Shown in pieces: positions 1-5,100 of a DNA stretch of 7,906 nt. Source of the DNA: an uncultured Solirubrobacter sp. (lineage in GTDB: Bacteria; Actinomycetota; Thermoleophilia; Solirubrobacterales; Solirubrobacteraceae). Location: the NCBI GenBank assembly GCA_937871635.1, contig CALMNS010000673.1, positions 1-7,906 of the forward strand, read 5' to 3'. Both the position numbers and the translations under genes were made by a program. The notes beneath the pieces were generated by a model. That model did no database searches and was not told where the DNA came from. It saw nothing but the letters and a program-made list of their open reading frames with translations. Position 1 is the first letter of the stretch, and each line of letters opens with the position of its first letter.

Positions 1-1539
1 GACCTGCACGGTGGTCGTCGCCGCGGCGGTCTGGCCACTCGAGTCCGCGGCGACCGCGGTGAGCTCCCGCGGGCCGCACGGTGTGCCGGTCGGGGGCGTG
101 TAGCTCGCCGTGTAGGGCGGATCGCTGTCGAAGCCGATGCGCGCGGCGCCGTCGAAGAACGAGACCCCGGCGACGCCGAAGTCGTCGCCGGCCTCCGCCC
201 GCAGGCTCACGGGCGCCCCGACGGCGACGCTCGCCGTTCCCGCCGTCAGCGCCAGGGTCGGCGGGGCGTCGGCCTGGACGCCGGGGGCGTCGACGATCGG
301 CCACTCGCCGCTGAGCGGATCGCTCTGCGGCCCGTTGCGGAAGGGGAAGAAGTCGACCAGGTCGGAGGTGACGCCCGCGCCGTCGGGGACGGGGCTGCCG
401 TTGACGGGGTTCTCCGGGATCGGCGGGTTCGTCGCCGGCGAGATCGCCGGGCCGGTGTTGACCGGCGCCGGGGTGCCGCCCGGCCCGGTGGGGCCGGTCG
501 GGTAGCGCAGGCCCCACCAGTTCTCGGTGGCGCTCACCTGCGGCGAGCCCGCGTTGAAGACCCCGTAGGCGTTGTCGACCACGTTGGAGCGCGTCACGGT
601 CGACGCCGCCGCTCCGACCACCCGCACGCCGGCGCCCAGCGGCAGGTTGGCGTTGTTCGTCGCGGTGCCGGGGACGGGCGCGCCGGTGCCGGCGACCTGG
701 TTCTGGGAGGTGATCGAGCCCGAGACCTCGACCGCGGCGCCGTCGGCCGCGCGGACGCCGTCCTGCCCGAAGAGCGGACCGTCGGTGAGGGGGACGAGCG
801 GGTCGCAGGCGCCGGTGGCCGAGACGTTCTGGCAGAGCGAGCGACCGATGACCTGCGACGCCGAGACCGTCAGCCGGTTGCCCGCCCCCTCCACCCGCAG
901 CCCCGCGGTGTTGTAGCGATCGATCCGCGAGAGCGACACGGCGGTCGTCCCCGGGGCGGTCGCGCCGAGCACCGCGACGCCCACGCCGGGATTGCCCGAG
1001 CGATAGCCGCCGGGGAGCGTGCTCGCCGAGGCGGCCTCGCTGGTCACCAGGTTCGTCACCCGGACGCGCCGCAGGCTCGAGCCGGGCGCGTCGATGAGCA
1101 CGACCCCCGCCTCGGCCACCACCCCGGCCCCGTCGATCGTGACGCCCGAGAGCTGCAGCGGCGCGCGGGAGACGAGGATCGCGCCGGTGCCCGTGGCCAG
1201 GTCGGGGGTCCCCTTGGCGATCGAGGAGCCCGAGGGCTGGAGCGCCTGGGGCCGGATCCGGACCAGGTCGGCGCCCGCGCCGCGGATCGTGAGCGCCTTG
1301 CGGATCGTCACGCCGTTGGAGCCCTCGACGCCGGTCCCCTCCGCGTAGTCACCGGGGCAGAGCGCGACGGTGTCGCCGGGCGCTGCCAGGTCGACGGCGC
1401 GCTGGAGGGAGGTGACGGGCGCGGCGGGACACTCGACGCCGTCGTCGTCGACGGCGATGGTGGCGGCGCCGGCGATCGGCGCGAAGGCGGCGAGGCAGCA
1501 CGCCGCGGTCAGCGCGGCGAGCCAGTGGGCGTGGCGCAA
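1..1539 (-). CDS. Secreted right-handed parallel beta-helix protein with C-terminal Ig-like domain (partial, C-terminus beyond window)
   Basis: The minus-strand frame is open for 513 codons from a TTG at 1539 to the left edge, so the C-terminus is missing. I chose this TTG because AGGAG lies about seven bases upstream and it gives a clean signal peptide (MRHAHWLAALTAACCLAAFAP..AGA, cleavage near residue 25). Residues about 40-110 resemble the opening of extracellular beta-helix proteins: a 'SLQRAVDLAAPGDTVALCPGDY' type strand, then 'GVTIRKALTIRGAG'. Short Val/Gly/Asn-rich strand repeats follow to about residue 340. ENWWG (W341-W342) matches the NWWG motif common near the end of such helices. 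A Pro/Gly/Thr-rich linker covers about 348-390, and from about 415 there is an Ig-like fold ('PPTLALTAG..VAVGAPVSLRAEA..DDFGVAGVSFFDG'). No catalytic residues can be assigned. It may be a surface or polysaccharide-binding protein or a lyase-like protein. The family call is fairly safe; the function is unknown. Confidence 0.8.
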   Translation of the reverse strand, partial: MRHAHWLAALTAACCLAAFAPIAGAATIAVDDDGVECPAAPVTSLQRAVDLAAPGDTVALCPGDYAEGTGVEGSNGVTIRKALTIRGAGADLVRIRPQALQPSGSSIAKGTPDLATGTGAILVSRAPLQLSGVTIDGAGVVAEAGVVLIDAPGSSLRRVRVTNLVTSEAASASTLPGGYRSGNPGVGVAVLGATAPGTTAVSLSRIDRYNTAGLRVEGAGNRLTVSASQVIGRSLCQNVSATGACDPLVPLTDGPLFGQDGVRAADGAAVEVSGSITSQNQVAGTGAPVPGTATNNANLPLGAGVRVVGAAASTVTRSNVVDNAYGVFNAGSPQVSATENWWGLRYPTGPTGPGGTPAPVNTGPAISPATNPPIPENPVNGSPVPDGAGVTSDLVDFFPFRNGPQSDPLSGEWPIVDAPGVQADAPPTLALTAGTASVAVGAPVSLRAEAGDDFGVAGVSFFDGAARIGFDSDPPYTASYTPPTGTPCGPRELTAVAADSSGQTAAATTTVQV

Positions 1540-1581
1540 GTCGGCTCCTGGGTCCTGGGTCGCCCGGCCCGGCGCCGGGTG

Positions 1582-1606
1582 CCCATACCCAACCAGAGTT
1601 GTCAAC
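1582..1606 (-). promoter_or_regulatory. Probable promoter of the beta-helix gene
   Basis: This AT-richer patch in the 124-base divergent gap holds, on the minus strand, TTGACA (1605-1600) inside the palindrome GTTGTCAAC (1598-1606), followed by GGGTAT (1590-1585). TTGACA and GGGTAT are too close for a standard SigA promoter. GTTG-N12-GGGTAT resembles a SigB/SigF-type promoter with a slightly short spacer. It would give a leader of about 40 bases containing the AGGAG ribosome-binding site. The palindrome could instead be an operator. Confidence 0.35.
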
Positions 1607-1648
1607 GGGGTGTGGCGATCCCACGCCCCCGCGCTCATGTCCGGGGCC

Positions 1649-1654
1649 TACCCT
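1649..1654 (+). promoter_or_regulatory. Possible -10 box of the glycoside-hydrolase-like gene (near-leaderless)
   Basis: TACCCT fits TAnnnT and ends nine bases before the ATG at 1664, so transcription would start at or just before the start codon. No Shine-Dalgarno sequence precedes the ATG, which agrees with a leaderless message. There is no recognisable -35 box. Confidence 0.3.
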
Positions 1655-1663
1655 CCGTCGCTC

Positions 1664-2629
1664 ATGCGTCGCGCACTCGCTCCCCTCCTCGCCCTCCTGG
1701 CGCTCCTGGCCTTCGCGCCCGCCGCCCGGGCCGCCGACGTCGTCGGCGTCGCCGATCAGAAGGCGTCCATGTTCACCAACCCGTTCTTCCGGTCGCTCGA
1801 CGTCAAGGTGTCGCGGCTGATCGTCTCCTACGACGCGGTGCTCAGCGAGACGTTCGAGGTGGCCGACGTGGACGCGTGGATGCAGTCCGCCCGCGCCGCC
1901 GACATCGAGCCGCTGATCACCTTCGGTCACTCCCGCGGGTGCTACGTGCCCGACCGGGGGGTCCGGCGGATCTCGCGCTGCCGGCTGCCGTCCGTCGCGC
2001 GCTTCGCGAAGGCCTTCGAGGCCTTCCGGGACCGCTATCCGGACGTGAAGGTGTACTCGCCGTGGAACGAGGTCAACCACCTCTCCCAGCCGACGGCGAA
2101 GCACCCGAAGCGGGCGGCCGAGTACTACAACCTCGTCCGCCGGCGCTGTGAGCGCTGCAAGGTGGTCGCCGCCGACGTCCTCGACCAGTCCGGCATGGCG
2201 AAGTACGTGCGCGAGTTCCTGCGCTACGTGAAGGGCACCCCGAAGTACTGGGGGCTGCACAACTACAAGGACACGAACGACTACACGAGCTCCGGCACGC
2301 GGCGGATGCTCAAGCTCGTCAAGGGGGAGATCTGGCTGACGGAGACCGGCGGCATCGTCAAGTTCGGCCGGCGGCGCCCCTACAACCCGAGGAGGGCCGC
2401 CAAGGCGACGCGCTTCATGTTCGAGCTCGCCGGCTCGCACCGGCGGATCACGCGGCTCTACATCTACAGCTGGACCGGCGTCCCCCGCCGTGAGCGCTTC
2501 GACGCCGGGCTGACCACCCCCACCGGCCGCCCGCGCCCGGCGTACTACGTCGTGCGGGCCCGGCTCAAGCGGCCGGGCGGCAACCCGGCGCCGACGCGGA
2601 CGCGTGAGACGCCCAGAAGGCCTGGCTAG
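1664..2629 (+). CDS. Secreted glycoside hydrolase-like protein, clan GH-A type TIM barrel
   Basis: This is a 321-residue protein with a signal peptide (MRRALAPLLALLALLAFAPAARA, cleavage after residue 23). The start at 1664 is preferred over the in-frame ATG at 1637 because it puts the Arg-Arg n-region directly before the hydrophobic core. The mature part looks like an eight-stranded (beta/alpha) barrel. W134-N135-E136 in 'YSPWNEVNH' matches the Asn-Glu acid/base motif at the end of strand 4. E227 in 'EIWLTETGG' matches the strand-7 nucleophile. 'LYIYSW' (265-270) fits strand 8, and 'WGLHNY' (196-201) fits strand 6. These are hallmarks of clan GH-A retaining glycosidases (GH5, GH39 and relatives). 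I cannot name the family or substrate. C93/C106 and C162/C165 could form disulphides. The last 25 residues are a Pro/Arg-rich tail. The gene is divergent from the beta-helix gene and its stop is shared with the peptidase gene. Confidence 0.75.
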   Translation: MRRALAPLLALLALLAFAPAARAADVVGVADQKASMFTNPFFRSLDVKVSRLIVSYDAVLSETFEVADVDAWMQSARAADIEPLITFGHSRGCYVPDRGVRRISRCRLPSVARFAKAFEAFRDRYPDVKVYSPWNEVNHLSQPTAKHPKRAAEYYNLVRRRCERCKVVAADVLDQSGMAKYVREFLRYVKGTPKYWGLHNYKDTNDYTSSGTRRMLKLVKGEIWLTETGGIVKFGRRRPYNPRRAAKATRFMFELAGSHRRITRLYIYSWTGVPRRERFDAGLTTPTGRPRPAYYVVRARLKRPGGNPAPTRTRETPRRPG

Positions 2630-3498
2630 ACCGGCGGGACGTACTGCGCGCAGACGGTCGGATCGCCGTCGCGGAAGCCGGTCAGCCAGGCGTCGCGCCG
2701 TTCCTCGGGCGTCCCGTGGTGCTGCTCGTTGCCGTAGTCGAAGTCGCCGACCGCGAGCGCGGTGCTCATCGCCTCCTCGACGTCGCCCGGCTGGAGCTTG
2801 CCCTCGCGGTAGACGGAGTTGCCCCACAGCCCCGCCATGCAGTCGGCCTGCAGCTCGAAGGGGCGGGTCGAGCTCCCGCGCCCGCCCGTGCGGAAGAAGC
2901 CGAGCTCCTGCTGCAGGTTGTGGGCGTACTCGTGGGCGACGATGTACGCGACGCCGAAGTCGCCGACCGCCCGCCCGTAGCCGGCGGCCTGGCCGGGGAA
3001 GCCGCGGGCGACCCCCTGGTAGAGCTCGGCGGCGAGCACCTGGGCGACGTAGATGGTGTCGTCGGCCGGGCAGTAGAACGCGGCCCGGTCGTCGGCCACC
3101 GCGCCGCAGTCCGACCGCAGTTGCTCGCCCGGCGGCACCCAGGCGTAGCGCACGGTCGGCTCCTGGCGGCCGGCGCTGGTCAGCGTCTCGGTCCAGTAGG
3201 CGTCGACGGAGCGCAGGATCCTCGTGAGGAAGAGGTCGACCTCGGTCCGCTCGGTGCGCCCCTGCGCCGAAGGCGCCCGGGTGGTGGGCCCGGCCTCCGG
3301 GACGGCCTGCTCGAGGTCCTCGAGCACGCGCTCGACGCGCGCAACGACCCGCTCGCGCAGCTCCCGCCCGCGCTCTCGCAGCTCGCGGCCCTCGGCGCGC
3401 ACGCGCTCCTCGAAGGCCGAGGCCTCCTCCCGCGCACCGCACCCGCCGGCGCCGAGCGCGGCGGCGGCGAGGAGCAGGAGGAGAACGAGACGACGCAC
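2626..3498 (-). CDS. Neutral zinc metallopeptidase (YpfJ-like), probable lipoprotein
   Basis: This 290-residue protein starts at the GTG at 3498. An upstream ATG at 3579 is in frame, but the GTG places 'VRRLVLLLLLAAAALGAGGC' at the N-terminus. That is a lipoprotein signal with Cys20 as the likely lipidated residue, although -3 is Ala rather than the usual Leu. Residues 28-66 are rich in Arg/Glu/Leu heptads ('RELRERGRELRER') and probably form a coiled coil. The catalytic domain spans about 85-290. It has 'FYCPADDTIY' (141-150), the zinc motif H189-E190-Y191-A192-H193, and 'FELQADC' (214-220) supplying the likely third ligand or gluzincin-like acidic residue. It ends with 'HHGTPEERRDAWLTGFRDG' and a late Cys. 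This order is characteristic of the putative neutral zinc metallopeptidase family that includes E. coli YpfJ. It should act outside the membrane; its substrate is unknown. The coiled-coil N-terminus may be the docking part. Confidence 0.87.
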   Translation of the reverse strand: MRRLVLLLLLAAAALGAGGCGAREEASAFEERVRAEGRELRERGRELRERVVARVERVLEDLEQAVPEAGPTTRAPSAQGRTERTEVDLFLTRILRSVDAYWTETLTSAGRQEPTVRYAWVPPGEQLRSDCGAVADDRAAFYCPADDTIYVAQVLAAELYQGVARGFPGQAAGYGRAVGDFGVAYIVAHEYAHNLQQELGFFRTGGRGSSTRPFELQADCMAGLWGNSVYREGKLQPGDVEEAMSTALAVGDFDYGNEQHHGTPEERRDAWLTGFRDGDPTVCAQYVPPV

Positions 3499-3505
3499 CG
3501 GCGCC

Positions 3506-3511
3506 GCGTTA
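3506..3511 (-). promoter_or_regulatory. Possible -10 box of the metallopeptidase gene (leaderless)
   Basis: On the minus strand TAACGC ends exactly seven bases before the GTG at 3498. That is the same spacing as the TAGGGT box before the GTG at 5101. No ribosome-binding site is visible, so a leaderless message is likely. The sixth base is C rather than T and no -35 box is seen. Confidence 0.3.
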
Positions 3512-3543
3512 CCCACGGTGGTTCGGACGCAGACCTCCGGAGT

Positions 3544-3549
3544 GGGTAT
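3544..3549 (+). promoter_or_regulatory. Possible SigB/SigF-like -10 box (GGGTAT) of the catalase gene
   Basis: GGGTAT is an exact match to the -10 of general-stress sigma factor promoters (GTTT-N14-16-GGGTAT in actinobacteria). It would give a 5' leader of about 25 bases with a GAAAGG ribosome-binding site at 3570-3575, six bases before the ATG. The -35 is weak: GTTC at 3521-3524 is 19 bases away, longer than usual. Confidence 0.35.
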
Positions 3550-3581
3550 GAAGACCCTTGGACCCCACCGAAAGGCCACGC

Positions 3582-4523
3582 ATGATCCTCCGCATCGACC
3601 GCCTCCAGACCGAGCTTCCCCCGCCCTCGACCCCCGATCCGAAGGGCGCGTCGGCGGTCCAGGAGCTGATGGGCGGCAAGTTCGGCGAGATGTCGACGCT
3701 GATGAACTACACGTTCCAGTCGTTCAACTTCCGCAACCGCCAGGGCGCCCGGCCCTTCTACGACCTCATCGCGAACATCGCCGCCGAGGAGTACGGGCAC
3801 ATCGAGCTCGTCGCCACGACGATCAACACGATGCTCACGGGCTCGAGCGTCGAGGACATGACCGAGACGAGCCAGAAGCAGCACTTCATCGCCGGGGGCA
3901 AGAGCGCGCTGCCCCAGGACTCCCAGGGGCGCGCCTGGACGGGCGACTTCGTCACCGCCACGGGCGACCTGGTCGAGGACCTGACCCACAACTTCTTCCT
4001 CGAGACGGGTGCCCGCAACAACAAGCTCAAGGTCTACGAGGCCGTCGACCACCCGGCCGCCCGCGCGCTGACGGGCTACCTGCTCGTCCGCGGCGGCGTG
4101 CACCAGGTCGCCTACGCGCGCGCCCTGGAGAACCTCACGGGCGCCGACCTGACCAAGCTGTTCCCCGCCCCGCGGATCCCGACGGAGAAGATCCCGGAGT
4201 GCCAGCCGCACATCAAGGCCGGCGCGCACCTCAAGCTCTACCGCTTCTCCCCGAGCGACTACCTCGAGCTGGCCGCGGTCTGGAACGGCGCGCACCCCGA
4301 GACGGGCGATCCGCTGGTGGTCGAGGAGATGCCGCCGTCGGGCTTCCCGCCCTTCGACCTCCCGTCGGAGCCCGACGTCTTCGCCCCGGACTACGCGCCG
4401 GAGGAGATCGCGGAGATCGCCAAGCGGCTGCGCACCCAGGCCGGGCTGCCGGAGATGCCGACCGGCGTCGTCGCCAACCCGGACGGGCTGGTGGCCAAGG
4501 TGAAGGACAAGATCACGTCCTAG
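3582..4523 (+). CDS. Manganese catalase (dimanganese, non-haem)
   Basis: This 313-residue ferritin-like four-helix-bundle enzyme disproportionates hydrogen peroxide to water and oxygen in the cytoplasm. All five expected metal ligands are present: E36 ('GGKFGEMS'), E70 and H73 in 'EEYGHIE', E141 ('FFLETGAR') and H174 ('RGGVHQ'). E141 and H174 are 33 residues apart, the same as Glu148/His181 of the Lactobacillus plantarum enzyme. The position three residues before H174 is Gly171, where that enzyme has the second-sphere Glu178, so this protein belongs to a different subgroup. The C-terminal part (about 190-313) holds the usual Pro-rich extension ('PAPRIPTEKIPECQPHIKAG', 'FAPDYAPEEIAEIAKRLR'). 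The ATG at 3582 is chosen for its GAAAGG site. The gene is divergent from the peptidase and closed by a hairpin at 4533-4566, so it is probably transcribed alone. It appears intact. Confidence 0.95.
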   Translation: MILRIDRLQTELPPPSTPDPKGASAVQELMGGKFGEMSTLMNYTFQSFNFRNRQGARPFYDLIANIAAEEYGHIELVATTINTMLTGSSVEDMTETSQKQHFIAGGKSALPQDSQGRAWTGDFVTATGDLVEDLTHNFFLETGARNNKLKVYEAVDHPAARALTGYLLVRGGVHQVAYARALENLTGADLTKLFPAPRIPTEKIPECQPHIKAGAHLKLYRFSPSDYLELAAVWNGAHPETGDPLVVEEMPPSGFPPFDLPSEPDVFAPDYAPEEIAEIAKRLRTQAGLPEMPTGVVANPDGLVAKVKDKITS

Positions 4524-4532
4524 CGATCGGCG

Positions 4533-4566
4533 GCGGCGCCGGACGGGGCGACCCGGCCGGCGCCGC
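4533..4566 (+). terminator. Strong GC hairpin behind the catalase gene, GCGA tetraloop
   Basis: The hairpin begins ten bases after the catalase stop. GCGGCGCCGG (4533-4542) pairs perfectly with CCGGCGCCGC (4557-4566). After one A/G mismatch (4543/4556), CGGG (4544-4547) pairs with CCCG (4552-4555) around a GNRA loop, GCGA (4548-4551). That makes 14 base pairs. No U-tract follows; only CGTTT appears at 4573-4577. It would therefore be a U-less actinobacterial-type terminator or an mRNA-stabilising 3' end. Confidence 0.6.
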
Positions 4567-4573
4567 GGCGCTC

Positions 4574-4599
4574 GTTTGGCGCGTTGCCGTCCGGGGAAC
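4574..4599 (+). promoter_or_regulatory. Possible SigB/SigF-like promoter of the CBS gene
   Basis: GTTT (4574-4577), a 16-base spacer and GGGAAC (4594-4599) fit the general-stress sigma pattern GTTT-N14-16-GGGWAY. The transcript would have a leader of about 27 bases. It would carry AAGGAGGAG (4622-4630), the strongest ribosome-binding site in the window, three bases before the ATG. Confidence 0.4.
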
Positions 4600-4633
4600 C
4601 AGCCCCGACGTCATCCAAGCCAAGGAGGAGCAC

Positions 4634-5056
4634 ATGGCCGACAAGGCCCGCGACATCATGACCGGCGGCACCGAGTGCATCGGCGAGAACGAGACGGTGC
4701 TCGAGGCCGCCAAGCGGCTGGCACAGCTCGACATCGGGGCGATGCCGATCTGCGGCGAGGACGACCGGCTCAAGGGCATGATCACCGACCGCGACATCGT
4801 CGTGAAGGTGCTCGCCGAGGGCCGTGACCCCTCGTCGGTGAAGGCCTCGGAGCTCGGGCAGGGCGACGGCACGGTCATCACCATCGGCGCCGACGACTCG
4901 GTCGACGAGGCGCTGCAGACCATGAAGGACAAGAAGGTCCGTCGCATCCCGGTCATCGACGGGCACCGGCTCGTCGGGATCGTCACCCAGGCCGACGTGG
5001 CCCGCAGCGTCGACCAGTCGAAGGTCGGGGATCTGATCCAGACGATCTCGTCGTAA
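4634..5056 (+). CDS. Two-CBS-domain protein
   Basis: This is a 140-residue stand-alone Bateman module with no attached catalytic domain. The first CBS domain covers about residues 5-62: 'ARDIMTGGTECIGENETVLEAAKRL', then 'IGAMPI' and 'LKGMITDRDIVVKVL'. The second covers about 72-136: 'VITIGADDSVDEALQTM', 'VRRIPVIDGHRLVGIVTQADVARSV'. Both end in the G-[IM]-[IV]-T-x-x-D nucleotide-contact motif (T51/D54 and T118/D121). Such pairs bind adenine nucleotides or NAD-type ligands at the domain cleft and usually dimerise. A very strong ribosome-binding site and a possible stress-type promoter suggest substantial, inducible expression. The gene ends 44 bases before the RCK membrane protein, whose RCK domains also bind nucleotides. 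A regulatory link is possible but only inferred. Confidence 0.9.
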   Translation: MADKARDIMTGGTECIGENETVLEAAKRLAQLDIGAMPICGEDDRLKGMITDRDIVVKVLAEGRDPSSVKASELGQGDGTVITIGADDSVDEALQTMKDKKVRRIPVIDGHRLVGIVTQADVARSVDQSKVGDLIQTISS

Positions 5057-5087
5057 GGCGCCCTCCGCGCGGATCGCCCGACTGACG

Positions 5088-5093
5088 TAGGGT
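5088..5093 (+). promoter_or_regulatory. Likely -10 box of the RCK membrane protein gene (leaderless)
   Basis: TAGGGT fits TAnnnT and ends seven bases before the GTG at 5101, which places the transcription start on or next to the start codon. No Shine-Dalgarno sequence is present. The 44-base gap from the CBS stop leaves room for an independent promoter, but no -35 box is recognisable. Confidence 0.45.
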
Positions 5094-5100
5094 CGCGCTC

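Noticed and set aside
81..1348. Several plus-strand open frames opposite the beta-helix gene
   Set aside because: Their products are Arg/Pro/Ser-rich with no motifs. The minus-strand frame is continuous for 513 codons with a signal peptide and beta-helix features.
3308..3326. A 19-base palindrome with 9-base arms in the peptidase gene
   Set aside because: It sits in the coiled-coil codons. Repeated CTC/GAG (Leu/Glu) codons make CTCGAG palindromes naturally, so no separate function is needed.
1349..3442. A 697-codon open frame on the minus strand across the glycosidase-like and peptidase genes
   Set aside because: It is out of frame with the clear metallopeptidase, has extreme Arg/Ala/Gly composition, and conflicts with the beta-helix gene start.
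3224..5056. A very long plus-strand frame reading into the CBS gene
   Set aside because: Only its last 140 codons, after the strong ribosome-binding site at 4622-4630, encode the CBS protein. The rest is an Arg/Pro-rich shadow of the catalase gene, so no fusion is supported.
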